The notes below the pieces were generated by a model, which worked only from the letters and a program-made list of their open reading frames with translations, made no database searches and was not told where the DNA came from. The position numbers were made by a program, and so were the translations under genes. This document shows, piece after piece, positions 9,117 through 18,417 of a stretch of DNA of 64,000 bases (the stretch's first letter is position 1; each line of letters opens with the position of its first letter). This DNA is from Tritrichomonas musculus. Lineage: Eukaryota; Parabasalia; Tritrichomonadida; Tritrichomonadidae. Location of the stretch: NCBI GenBank assembly GCA_039105265.1, contig JAPFFF010000004.1:4278001-4342000 (forward strand), in the 5' to 3' direction.

Positions 9117-9872
9117 TCACCTCCTTGCTTTTCTTCTTCTTCTCATGCCTCTTATCATTCTATATCTTTTGCCTTGATATATTTTATAACCTGATGGTTT
9201 TCTTGAATAATGGATACGTGGATAATTTAAAGAATTTAGATAATAATTGGCTAATAATTCATTATTTACGTCTCCTATTTTTTTCTCTAATTCTTTCTTC
9301 TTCTCTTTGTTGTCTATTCTCTCACTGCTCTCTCCTAGTGATTTTATTACTTTAGCTCCTACTTTAACATATTTATTGTCTGTTGCATTACCAATAGATT
9401 CTGCAATTTCACCACCTCCTTTGAGTAATTCAGTTTTATTATCCCATGCCCATTTCAATCTCTCTTTCATTTTATTTACGTGTTCATAATTATTTTTGGG
9501 TATTCCATCTGTCATTTTATTATATGCTTTTTTAAGCTTGTTTACAAATTTCCCTGCTATCCCTTCGGAATTATTTTGAGTTGTCATAGGGGGTGGCATA
9601 GGAGCTGGTGCTGGTGCTGGAGGCGGCATATAATGTGGGGTAGGAGGAGGTTCTTGGATTGGCTTGGGAGGAGCTGGAGTAGGAGTAGGAACTGGAACTG
9701 GTTTTTGGATTGGTTCTAGAGAAGGTCCTTGGGTGGGTTTTTTGCTAAAGAATTTGTTATATGTATTGCTCACAAGATTTGATATTTTATCACTTATCCC
9801 TCCTATTGGCTCTTCTGTACCATCACTTCGTAGGGTAGGAGCAGTACCCATCGTTAAAAATGGAATAGACAT
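9117..9872 (-). CDS. Maverick virion-core-like protein with proline-rich linker and Arg-rich tail, 251 residues
   Basis: The protein has a short N-terminal segment, a long PxP linker (about residues 50-95, PTPTPAPP-type), a central helical region with AGKFVNKLKKAYNKM and GGGEIAESIGN, and an extremely basic C terminus (GMRRRRKARR). Its middle and tail resemble the neighbour at 9895-10589 (GGGEIAES/GAADVGDI, SRKPSGYKIYQ/GRKPTRYKMYQ), so the two are probably paralogues. The basic tail would suit a DNA-condensing or minor virion protein, like adenoviral core or pVI-type proteins, by analogy only. The leader TCTTCATTTAA before the ATG at 9872 is initiator-like. Confidence 0.6.
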   Translation of the reverse strand: MSIPFLTMGTAPTLRSDGTEEPIGGISDKISNLVSNTYNKFFSKKPTQGPSLEPIQKPVPVPTPTPAPPKPIQEPPPTPHYMPPPAPAPAPMPPPMTTQNNSEGIAGKFVNKLKKAYNKMTDGIPKNNYEHVNKMKERLKWAWDNKTELLKGGGEIAESIGNATDNKYVKVGAKVIKSLGESSERIDNKEKKKELEKKIGDVNNELLANYYLNSLNYPRIHYSRKPSGYKIYQGKRYRMIRGMRRRRKARR

Positions 9873-9894
9873 TTAAATGAAGACAAAATTTAGC

Positions 9895-10589
9895 TTACCA
9901 ATCATCCTTCTCAAACTTGTCATATGCTTCTCTTTGTCTTCTTACAGCTTCTTGTAGATCGGCCACAAATTGTTTATCTTGTTTCCAATTTCTAGCTTTT
10001 TCAGCTGCTGACATTTTTTTCTTTGGAGGTGATTCTTGTTTCTTTGGTAATGCTTTGGGAGGCGGGGATGGTTTTTTGGGAGGGGGGATGGTTTTTTGGG
10101 AGGCGATTTTTTGGGTGATGATTTTTTATTTTCTGTCGTGGCTTCTTTTTGTTTTTGCTCTATTTGTTTCTTCAACTGATTTAATTTTTCATTGGCTTCA
10201 TCAATATATTTATTTCTTCTTTGATACATTTTATATCTTGTTGGCTTCCTTCCATAAAACATCCTTGGTACATCAGCATAGGCTATATGTTTGTTTCCAA
10301 ACATCCGAGCATTCCTATCCTGAATTAATTGAGCCAACAATTTTTCCTGGCTGTTTTTATCATCAATTTGTCCAAGAGTTTGGCCTGCTGCTCTTGTAAC
10401 ACCTGCTGCTACATTCCATTTATTATTTCCAGTCGCTTCCCCAATTATATCTCCTACATCTGCAGCTCCTTGTAAAATTTCTGCTTTATTATTATTAATC
10501 CAATTACCAATTTTTCCAAATATACTAACACCAGCATCTGAAGGGGTAGATGGAATATATTTTCCAGAATCAATAGTTCCTGAAGGCAT
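9895..10589 (-). pseudogene. Maverick virion-core-like protein, frameshifted in a C-run (paralogue of neighbour)
   Basis: The frame from ATG 10589 runs through ILQGAADVGDIIGEATG, the basic motif GRKPTRYKMYQRRN and a Lys/Pro repeat. It then crosses a run of six C (plus-strand G 10082-10087). Past that point it reads a poorly protein-like tail to a stop at 9942. The alternative frame keeps the PPKKPSP repeat in register and continues into a plausible charged helix ending FEKDDW with a stop at 9895. One missing C explains everything. The clean continuation argues the true C terminus is at 9895. The cause could be an error in the sequence, decay or polymerase slippage. It resembles the protein encoded at 9117-9872. 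Confidence 0.7.
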
Positions 10590-10632
10590 TTATTGTGAAA
10601 TAAATCATTCAAATAGTCCAAGTATGACTTCG

Positions 10633-11487
10633 TCATTCAAAGTAATATTTGTTGGCTGTTATATTACAAATAAATTTGTCGTGAGGCTCACGATGCTGCA
10701 AATATTCCTTGACTGTTTTTTTGATATTTAGATTGTTATTTGTTTGTTGGAGCAATGATGTAAAATCTTCTTCTGAATATCCACTATAGCATATAATATC
10801 GGTGGCCAATCTCTTTGCATTTATATGGACAAATCTAATGGTTTGGATAGCCATAATGCATGTAATATTATAGTGCCTAGTTTTTGTTAACAGCCTGAGG
10901 AATTCAGTATTATTGTGCGTCAATAAATCGCTTCCAGCACAGTCATCCAATATTATTAGAGTGTTATATGGATATGATGAAGTTTGATATTTTACTAGCT
11001 TGTTTGCTATATATACTATTCTATCATCTATTTCTTGAAGGGAGTGCTTGTTTATTAGTCTCTGCATTTCTTCATTTGTCTCTTTCATTTTTGATAATAC
11101 ATGCTTTACCATCGCATAATATTTTATCTTTCGCTTTAGATGTTTTTTCAAATAATCCATCAATTCTGCTTCGTTCAAATATATGATTGGTGTCTTGACA
11201 TTTTGACTCATCGCCTCTGCAGTTTTGTCCATCTTACCGCTTGTGGAACAGAATACTATCTTCTGGTAGTAGGGATACTTAAATAATCTCTCGGTAATTA
11301 AAATGTGTTTCCATATCCAATAACTTTTTCCAGCACCTGGTTTGCCTATCAAAAAATATATACCGTTCGTGCTAAATGGATAGGAAGGATGAATTGGTTT
11401 CATAAGTGCAGACTCTATTTCCTTTTGGTTTTTTCGCATGGTTTTTTGGATTAAAACTTCTACTTCTTTCATTATTTGTTTAGCCAT
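10633..11487 (-). CDS. A32-like genome-packaging ATPase (FtsK/HerA superfamily)
   Basis: Predicted to pump the element's DNA into capsids using ATP. Walker A GKPGAGKS is at residues 48-55 and Walker B LIILDD at 177-182, followed by CAGSDLLTHN. A sensor-like region TKTRHYNITCIMAIQT follows, as in poxvirus A32-type and Polinton ATPases. The length of 284 residues is normal for the family. The gene starts 10 bases after the integrase stop and is followed by the core-like gene, which suits coordinated late expression. All key residues are present, so the enzyme looks functional. Confidence 0.9.
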   Translation of the reverse strand: MAKQIMKEVEVLIQKTMRKNQKEIESALMKPIHPSYPFSTNGIYFLIGKPGAGKSYWIWKHILITERLFKYPYYQKIVFCSTSGKMDKTAEAMSQNVKTPIIYLNEAELMDYLKKHLKRKIKYYAMVKHVLSKMKETNEEMQRLINKHSLQEIDDRIVYIANKLVKYQTSSYPYNTLIILDDCAGSDLLTHNNTEFLRLLTKTRHYNITCIMAIQTIRFVHINAKRLATDIICYSGYSEEDFTSLLQQTNNNLNIKKTVKEYLQHREPHDKFICNITANKYYFE

Positions 11488-11497
11488 TTATTGTTGG

Positions 11498-12607
11498 TTA
11501 AATCCATTTTTTAATGTTTGATGGGATATTTTTTTGTTTGCTCCAATAATCCATTTCAAGATTTGATAATTTAGTTGGGGCTCCTTCTCGTAAATTTTTT
11601 GCTGGAATAACATCTTCTGTCCCTTCACTATATTTAATTTTATATTTATTCTTAGCTGCATCGTAGGATATAATTTTATCCACAATACCTCTCTTGCCTC
11701 CCTTTAGTGTCTGAGCAAGAGGCACTTCTGCCCCGGGGCCCTTCAGGCCCTTATTTTTATTCTGTGTTTTTATCAATCTATATCCCGGCAACTTATCTAT
11801 CGATTCATCTTTGGACTTAACAATAAATTGATTTCCAGCTTTCGAATCAACAATATAAGCCTCCTTGCTGACCCTATTTCTTCGCTTCGAAAATGGTTCC
11901 TTGGCTTGTATAATTCTCACCCTGTCGTTAGGCTGAAAGTCATATGGATTTATTTGTGATTTAGTATTAATATATTCTTTTTCATCTTTCTCTGTCATTT
12001 CGTTTGGTATTTTATAGTCCAACGATCGGTGAGGGGATTTATTGTAGGAATCTATTAATCCCTTCATTTCTTGTTCTCCAATAAATCTATTCTCTCCTAC
12101 CATATCTCTAATAGTTCTCATGAATCTATTTATGATGCCTAGTACATTATGATTATTGTCTTCCGTAGTATTGTATATAATATTTTTTGCCTTCATTATT
12201 TGCAAAACATCATTGGACAAATAGGCTGCATCCTGGTCTGAAGTAATAGAATAAACATTTGGTTCATCTACTAAAAATTGATTTAATGCTCTAGCTACTT
12301 CTTTTGCTCCCTTCCCTCTCATCGCATAACAAAAAGCCTTCCTGGTATTGATATTTATTAGCATCAGATAATTCAAACCATCTTTTGTTTTGTCATTTAT
12401 GAAAGTGTCCATTTGATATCCTCCTGAGTGTTTTGAATATATATTCATAAATTTTGCCTTTGGTACTTTAACATCATGCACTATATTCTTCAAATAATTT
12501 AATGCTGCTTCTTCTGTAAATCCATATCGTTTTGCAAGAGGAACAAATTTTGATGGTGTTTTCCACGGAAAAGTTTTGTATAACTCCTCTATTGTTTTGT
12601 AAGTCAT
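11498..12607 (-). CDS. Retroviral-type (rve) integrase of Maverick
   Basis: Inserts the element into host DNA. The catalytic core is recognisable: D67 in GGYQMDTFI, D124 in ITSDQDAAY, then NHNVLGIINRFMRTIRD, the position normally carrying the third acidic residue. Spacing puts N160 where Glu is expected, a point to verify. A helical N-terminal region (residues 1-50) precedes the core. The C terminus has a chromo/Tudor-like barrel around residues 305-345 (GIVDKIISYDAA, YKIKYSEGTED). Length 369 residues is typical. It lies 26 bases after the probable penton gene and 10 before the ATPase. Confidence 0.88.
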   Translation of the reverse strand: MTYKTIEELYKTFPWKTPSKFVPLAKRYGFTEEAALNYLKNIVHDVKVPKAKFMNIYSKHSGGYQMDTFINDKTKDGLNYLMLININTRKAFCYAMRGKGAKEVARALNQFLVDEPNVYSITSDQDAAYLSNDVLQIMKAKNIIYNTTEDNNHNVLGIINRFMRTIRDMVGENRFIGEQEMKGLIDSYNKSPHRSLDYKIPNEMTEKDEKEYINTKSQINPYDFQPNDRVRIIQAKEPFSKRRNRVSKEAYIVDSKAGNQFIVKSKDESIDKLPGYRLIKTQNKNKGLKGPGAEVPLAQTLKGGKRGIVDKIISYDAAKNKYKIKYSEGTEDVIPAKNLREGAPTKLSNLEMDYWSKQKNIPSNIKKWI

Positions 12608-12633
12608 TGTTTTGAAAAAAAATAAACCCTCAG

Positions 12634-13695
12634 TTAATATAACATTTTACGGTAAGGGAAGAATATCATTTCGATAGAAAAGCTTTCGCTTCTCGGTATT
12701 TTTACTGGTATATCTTTATGTCGACCAGAATATAGTTCGATCCAGAATCGTTGGTCAGTTGAGTTCAGCTTAAAGTATTTTATAGGGTTGAAGTATATTG
12801 TTGTGTTTCCAACATATCCTTGATTTGATTGGTCCCCGAAGGATGAATAAATTTTACATGAATGCCTATCCCATACATTATAAAAATTGACTTCTCTAAG
12901 CCATTTAAATTTATAGTTATTATGATAATTTGCCCCTTGGTCTGTCTCTCCACTAATATTAAACACATCTTCGAAATCATATTTTCGGTCTATCAATCCA
13001 AAATCTTGAACGGTTCGATGAGGAAAATCAATTGATATGTCAATATAAAATGGACTCTTCTTATCATAATTATGTCGAGATAAAATTCTTTCCAAATATG
13101 TTTTTCTCCTATAATCATAGAATCCATCAGCCATGACATCAAGCTCAGTTGAAAGACCATAAGGGTCTTCACTAAATCTTGGCTTGTCTTTATACTTAGC
13201 TTTCTCTTCTTCTGTTTTTGCCTTCGCCAAATTGTCTTCAATCTCTTGATTATATTTTTTCATTTCGGCCCATAGATATTCATATAATACGTGTCCAAAA
13301 CCACCGAAATCATCCTTCTCACTCATCCACATTAAAACATTTACTTCAACCATAGATTTCCTTGCAGCAGGTATACTTATATACGCTGAGTGGTCATATA
13401 AGTTTGGGTCATCTGATTTTGGAGGAGGAGTGGCATATTTATTGTAGTCCTCTTTGTAGTATTTCCTAACTTTAATTTTAAATTCTAGCCTTCTCTTTCT
13501 AGCTAACATAAATATATTTCTAACACCAATAATAGACTCACCACGATTAGATGTGCACCATTCTTGTGGAAAATTAAAATAATAACGATTAAATTTCGCA
13601 GGGTCTCTTTCTCCATCTTCCAGAAAGAAAGCGTGCTCCATAGGGATTGGTGTTTGTTCTTCAGCTGGATTGAGCGTCGGGTACATTTCAATCAT
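12634..13695 (-). CDS. Probable minor capsid (penton-like) protein of Maverick
   Basis: I start this gene at ATG 13695 (MIEMYPTLN); the frame is open further upstream but without an ATG. The 353-residue protein is beta-rich and aromatic, with strand-like stretches GESIIGVRNIFML, RRLEFKIKVRKY, SPFYIDISIDFPHR and SFSIEMIFFPY, and one charged helical insertion near residues 140-165. Polintons carry a single jelly-roll penton protein of roughly this size near the integrase and ATPase. The assignment rests on position, size and composition, not on a signature motif. Confidence 0.5.
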   Translation of the reverse strand: MIEMYPTLNPAEEQTPIPMEHAFFLEDGERDPAKFNRYYFNFPQEWCTSNRGESIIGVRNIFMLARKRRLEFKIKVRKYYKEDYNKYATPPPKSDDPNLYDHSAYISIPAARKSMVEVNVLMWMSEKDDFGGFGHVLYEYLWAEMKKYNQEIEDNLAKAKTEEEKAKYKDKPRFSEDPYGLSTELDVMADGFYDYRRKTYLERILSRHNYDKKSPFYIDISIDFPHRTVQDFGLIDRKYDFEDVFNISGETDQGANYHNNYKFKWLREVNFYNVWDRHSCKIYSSFGDQSNQGYVGNTTIYFNPIKYFKLNSTDQRFWIELYSGRHKDIPVKIPRSESFSIEMIFFPYRKMLY

Positions 13696-13734
13696 TATAA
13701 AACAACTTCTTGATTCGAAGGGATATCTTAACAA

Positions 13735-14217
13735 AAAATGGTTGGGATTTCTTGACGGAACGTTAAGAAATCACGCCATTTATATATACTACTACATATA
13801 ATAAAAAAGATTCTATATTAGCGAACGACATTAGGAGTGAGCCTCCCTAGGTGTTTAGATATATAGCCCGAAGGTAATCTGAGCCCCCCCAGCGGGGGGG
13901 ACGAGAGGGGGGGAGAGAACAAAAAAGAAAAAGATTTTGCGTAAGCAAAAGAGGGGGGATGCATGCTGGGCTTTAGCCCAGACCATCCGGGGGATATGCC
14001 CCCGGTGGGATTTATCCCACAAATTCATTTAGGTCGATTTTTTTGGGCTAAAATAATTTTGATAACGAGACGATAAAAGTATGAGTTTGGATTTTTTTTG
14101 CTGCGAACTTTTTGAATGTGGGGGCCTTTTGAGGGGGTCCAGGGGTGCGAACCCCTGGAGTAGTGGGGTGCGGAGCCTCTGCGGAGCCCCCAAGTATAGG
14201 CTTGGCGGTAGCGGAGC
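13735..14217. other. GC-rich non-coding block of perfect hairpins
   Basis: No convincing gene lies here. From 13884 the AT-rich background gives way to a GC-rich tract with successive hairpins: C7-AGC-G7 (13884-13900), TTTTGC-GTAA-GCAAAA (13935-13950), CTGGGCT-TT-AGCCCAG (13966-13981), CCGGGGG-ATATG-CCCCCGG (13987-14005), GTGGGAT-TT-ATCCCAC (14005-14020), a 9-bp stem closed by GCGA (14138-14159), and a 9-bp stem spanning the fibre stop codon (14194-14223). The octamer GCGGAGCC occurs three times near 14170-14218. It may be a structured RNA, processing or termination region, or packaging/replication signal. Confidence 0.75.
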
Positions 14218-16530
14218 CTATACTATACTACTTTTGATATAAACCTCTCCACTACTATCAGTGAAATACTCTTTTGATATATCTGATTTCAATGCATATT
14301 TACCTTCTGCTGTTGTTTTTGTTTCATATTGGGTCATATCTGGCAAGTCCTGGTTTTTAGCATACTCACTTAAGTTCGCAAGCTTCGCGTACGGTTCCAA
14401 AGCTGTTGCCAATGCAGATTCATTAACCAAATCTGTGGGTATCTCAGGGATATCCGTTTTCAAAGCAAAAGTATTCGACACATATCTTGACGAATAAGCG
14501 TTTTTGTCTGTTGGTTCGATATTTTTGGTTATTGAACATGATAAAATTTCCGGCGTTTCACCAGTTCCTGGATTAATTAATTCACGGCAGTCATACATAA
14601 ACCAAAGACCAGAATTACTTCCTTCGATACGCATTATCTGAGAGGGTTGATCATCATTGTACGAATAATCTACGTGAACATAATGAGCCGTATAAAAATT
14701 GTTTGTTGAAACAATATCCAGCCCATATTGCTCAATCATTTCATGATATGTGTCGTAATCCAAATCAGGAATTGTATTATTTTCAATTTTGAATTGAATA
14801 GTTGTTTGCCCCTCAATAATTTCTGGAATTTCACTTTTTACTTGCTCAATAGCACGGGTCAATTCTGTTGCCAAAGCATAATCGTTCAACGTAGTACTCA
14901 ACGCAGATTCATTAACCAAATCTATGGGTATCTCAGGGATATCTTCAGCGAGTGCATACTTGGTCATATCTGGCAAGTCCTGAGTCTTCACATATGGTTC
15001 CAAAGCTGTTGTCAATGCAGTACTTAGTGCAGATTCATTAACTAAATCATTTGGTATTGTTGGGATTGCTTCAGCTAATTCTGTTTTTAACGCATAAGCA
15101 TTTAATATATTTGTTAATTGATTGTTATTTTTAAAGTTTGCGTTTAAATATATGTACGACGGATAATTATCTTGAACATATCGAACAGTTGCATAATTAT
15201 TTAATGTTTCACTTAATTTATTCGTGAATGATTCATTTAATTGAACTTTATGGTTTTCAATCAATTTTTTAGTTGCTGATGCTGTTAATAATTGGTTATT
15301 TGTTAATGTTTCACCTAATAATAATTCATTATCGTTTTTAGCAGCTGGGGTGTATTTGAGTTTAACAAATGATGGTTGAATTGTTCCATAAATTAAAAGA
15401 TATGGAAATTCATAAACTAATTCGCAATTAATAGCTGAAATATCTGCAACATCTGAGTTCAAACATTCTATACTTCCATTTTCCTTATACTCATATTCGT
15501 AAATTCGGTACATCTCGCCAATATCATCAACCATAAATGAAACTTCAATTTTATAATTAGTTTCAATATGTTCACTGTAATATTTAAAACATAATCTTTC
15601 ATCAGGAATTATAATTTCCATTTCAATATAAGGTTTTTCTTCAATTACATCATGAGGTGCTAATACTAATCCATCATCAATTATTTCATCAACATATGCA
15701 ACTTCTTTAACAGTTGATCCAGCATTTTTGCTAAACGCTAATTTTAATGAACCAAATATACCTTCAGCACCAACTTTCATTAATCCGCCAAAGTTAAAAC
15801 AAAAGTTACTAATTTGTACGACATCCATAACTACATCAAACCAATTTGTTTTATTTTTCATATCGTTAATTTCTTTCTCTAACTTTGCACAATAATTTTG
15901 AAGTGCCGATATTTGATTTACCGCAATATCAACTGTATTTCCTAATGAATTCAAAACGAAAACGTGGGATTCAATGTTCTCACCAATAACAACTCCTGAT
16001 GTTTGGATATTAAAGTTTGTATATAATGTTGTGCATGCTTCAGGTCGTGGTGAGACAGTATAATATCCAGTATTAGCTAAGAATTCAAATGTATTCATTC
16101 CTTTTTCATAACTTACATCAGCGATAGTATAAATTAATTCATCATCTTTTGGCATGTATAATACTAAACCATATGGTAGATTACCAACTTGTAATGGCGA
16201 AGTATAATGGTATTCAAGCAATACAAAATAATTGTCGGATTGAAGTTTATAATTATTTAATCCTGAAGATTTATATTCGAAGTCAACAATGAAGTCGTAA
16301 GTTTTATTATTAATGTTTAAAGTTGCTGAATATGTACAATTAGCAAAATCTTTGACGGGGTAAATGTAAACCCTCCATGCATCATTATCTTCTTTATATG
16401 TTTGAATTTTACAGTTATCTTTTGGTGCTAACATTCCTTTATTAACTAATAACTCAAATGGGTTTCCTTGATTATCATAACCAGCGAAAGTGTGCAATAC
16501 TTTTTTATTGGCTTCATTTAAACAATACAT
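14218..16530 (-). CDS. Tail-fibre-like protein with repeated segments, 770 residues
   Basis: The N-terminal 230 residues are beta-rich. Then come a coiled-coil start (LQNYCAKLEKEINDMK) and a further globular region. From about residue 440 the protein becomes phage-fibre-like: repeated short modules with LVNESALSTAL, EPYAK, DLPDMTKYA and IPEIPTDL. The DNA of these modules is repeated at about 14397-14454 and 14890-15070. Such repeats are typical of trimeric receptor-binding fibres. Placement in a Maverick suggests a virion spike used for attachment, which is inference. The start overlaps the preceding gene by 13 bases, and the stop codon sits in a hairpin. Confidence 0.65.
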   Translation of the reverse strand: MYCLNEANKKVLHTFAGYDNQGNPFELLVNKGMLAPKDNCKIQTYKEDNDAWRVYIYPVKDFANCTYSATLNINNKTYDFIVDFEYKSSGLNNYKLQSDNYFVLLEYHYTSPLQVGNLPYGLVLYMPKDDELIYTIADVSYEKGMNTFEFLANTGYYTVSPRPEACTTLYTNFNIQTSGVVIGENIESHVFVLNSLGNTVDIAVNQISALQNYCAKLEKEINDMKNKTNWFDVVMDVVQISNFCFNFGGLMKVGAEGIFGSLKLAFSKNAGSTVKEVAYVDEIIDDGLVLAPHDVIEEKPYIEMEIIIPDERLCFKYYSEHIETNYKIEVSFMVDDIGEMYRIYEYEYKENGSIECLNSDVADISAINCELVYEFPYLLIYGTIQPSFVKLKYTPAAKNDNELLLGETLTNNQLLTASATKKLIENHKVQLNESFTNKLSETLNNYATVRYVQDNYPSYIYLNANFKNNNQLTNILNAYALKTELAEAIPTIPNDLVNESALSTALTTALEPYVKTQDLPDMTKYALAEDIPEIPIDLVNESALSTTLNDYALATELTRAIEQVKSEIPEIIEGQTTIQFKIENNTIPDLDYDTYHEMIEQYGLDIVSTNNFYTAHYVHVDYSYNDDQPSQIMRIEGSNSGLWFMYDCRELINPGTGETPEILSCSITKNIEPTDKNAYSSRYVSNTFALKTDIPEIPTDLVNESALATALEPYAKLANLSEYAKNQDLPDMTQYETKTTAEGKYALKSDISKEYFTDSSGEVYIKSSIV

Positions 16531-17063
16531 ATAAAGGCTACTTCATGAGAACCAGGATTTTTACGTGTTAATTTCAGGGGTATATTGAAACTGTAATTAG
16601 TACCTACCCATTCATTACCTTGTTTAGTCATTTTGTAATCTGTACCGAATGCTTCATCATGAAATTCAAAAGTTTGACCTTCAATTAATGTGTCAAATTC
16701 AGGAGTACCAGGAACGTAACCCCAATCTGCATAATATAAAGGATTTGTTTTATCATCTATTACACCGTAAGCTTTCATTTCATAGAAGTCAGGCAATGGT
16801 GAACGATATAATTTAAAGCAATTGTCCGCATCTATTGTATTACACCTAAGATTTATTAATTTATTTGAATCATTAGCTTTGTCACAACTAACATTTGTTT
16901 TTTGATTTGCGATATAATTGATTTTCATAAATCCAGATGTATATAAATTTAATGGTGTATCACCTTTTTTATTTGACATATATATTTTTGCTCCAACGTC
17001 ATCTTCTTGATAAACCAACTCATAATTTCCATTTGAAATGTTAACAATAGGATTTTTAAACAT
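16518..17063 (-). CDS. Fibre-associated protein, 181 residues
   Basis: Intact, beta-rich, Asn/Tyr/Asp-rich frame with no membrane segment. Its last 13 bases overlap the start of the fibre gene in another frame, so the two are probably co-expressed. Architecturally it resembles the N-terminal domain of the fibre protein (SFNIPLKLTRKNPGSHEVAF against a comparable strand pattern). It could therefore be a separate base domain of the spike, or the two could be a single gene split by an old frameshift. No homopolymer marks the junction, so I keep them separate. Function not recognised. Confidence 0.55.
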   Translation of the reverse strand: MFKNPIVNISNGNYELVYQEDDVGAKIYMSNKKGDTPLNLYTSGFMKINYIANQKTNVSCDKANDSNKLINLRCNTIDADNCFKLYRSPLPDFYEMKAYGVIDDKTNPLYYADWGYVPGTPEFDTLIEGQTFEFHDEAFGTDYKMTKQGNEWVGTNYSFNIPLKLTRKNPGSHEVAFICIV

Positions 17064-17900
17064 GTTTTCTTTTGGAAGTTTTAGTTATAATTGCTTTTGG
17101 TAATTTCATATATTCATATATGTATATAAATATATATCTTCAATAATTTTTTAGGATTTAAGAGAAATAATAGTTGACATTTATATTAGAATTTTATTAT
17201 TATGTAATTATTTAATTTTTAATCTTCAATTTTTATTTTTCATTCTGATAAACCTTATTTAATTCAAATATATCATTAATTCATTTATAAAATTATATTT
17301 AAATATAAATATAAATATTAATATTATTCATAGTGAGAATTCATGTATATACATTGTTTTGATGCAGATAGAATTATTTTTGTGATATTATCCGTTTAAA
17401 ATATTTTTTTCTCAATTTTTTCATTTTCAGAAGGCATTCAATTTAGGTCATTCAATACTTTTTTCTTCTCTCAATAAATTCTTAACTTTTTTTTGCTTTT
17501 TAAAAATAAGTTTATTTTTCTTTCTAGGAATAAATATAAAAGATTACACATTTCCCCATTTTCTACAGACATGATATAACATATAATATCATTTAAATTA
17601 ATTTTTACAGATATCATCATATTATTGAAATACGTAATTCTAAGAAAAAATAAAAGCCATTGGTGAAAGAGCTTGGCATGGATACTATGAAAAAAATAGC
17701 AAAACAAAAAAAAAATCTTTTTTTTTTAAGGAAATCTAAAATGGAGAGCAGAGCGAAAAAAAATGTCGACTTTTTATTAGGTTTATGGCACGATACGACT
17801 TTTTCAATGTCGTAAAATGAAGTGCATTTTTAGTGCAAATACATCATTTTAGTGCAAAACTCGTTATTAGTGCACTTTTTGAATCAATATTTGGTCTTAG
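17064..17900. other. AT-rich non-coding flank of the Maverick
   Basis: No gene is supported. The right end of the Maverick should lie near here but I could not find a terminal inverted repeat. Bases 17,825-17,915 contain the short motif TTAGTGCA or close variants about five times, just before the AT satellite. Confidence 0.5.
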
Positions 17901-17925
17901 TGCTAATTTAGTGTAAAAACAACGC

Positions 17926-18385
17926 AACCTATATAAATATATATAAATATATATAAATATATATAAATATATATAAATATATATAAATATATATAAATAT
18001 ATATAAATATATATAAATATATATAAATATATATAAATATATATAAATATATATAAATATATATAAATATATATAAATATATATAAATATATATAAATAT
18101 ATATATAAATATATATAAATATATATAAATATATATAAATATATATAAATATATATAAATATATATAAATATATATAAATATATATAAATATATATAAAT
18201 ATATATAAATATATATAAATATATATAAATATATATAAATATATATAAATATATATAAATATATATAAATATATATAAATATATATAAATATATATAAAT
18301 ATATATAAATATATATAAATATATATAAATATATATAAATATATATAAATAATATAAATATATAAATATATATAAATATATATAA

Positions 18386-18417
<32 letters not shown>

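Larger units (their letters stand above)
1..17100. mobile_element. Maverick/Polinton giant DNA transposon (partial; ends not defined)
   Basis: The block encodes the diagnostic Maverick set: protein-primed DNA polymerase B, retroviral-type integrase, A32-like packaging ATPase and a double jelly-roll type capsid protein, with further virion-like genes packed 10 to 100 bases apart. The polymerase points one way and the morphogenesis cluster the other. Mavericks are known to be abundant in Trichomonas vaginalis. The limits are approximate: I found no terminal inverted repeat pair between the two sides, so the left end is probably outside the window, and the right end is placed just after the start of the last virion-like gene. 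No adenain-like protease was recognised. At least two of its genes are frameshifted, which suggests an ageing copy. Confidence 0.85.

Noticed and set aside
9041-9876. Plus-strand frames across the core-like genes
   Set aside because: Composition and compact - strand gene order show that the - strand is coding.
13693-13734. Upstream extension of the penton-like gene
   Set aside because: The frame is open but offers only TTG; the first ATG is at 13695.
13884-14020. Bacterial rho-independent terminators or tRNA genes
   Set aside because: Several hairpins without the expected single stem plus T-tract, no cloverleaf and no tRNA B-box seen; the context is eukaryotic.
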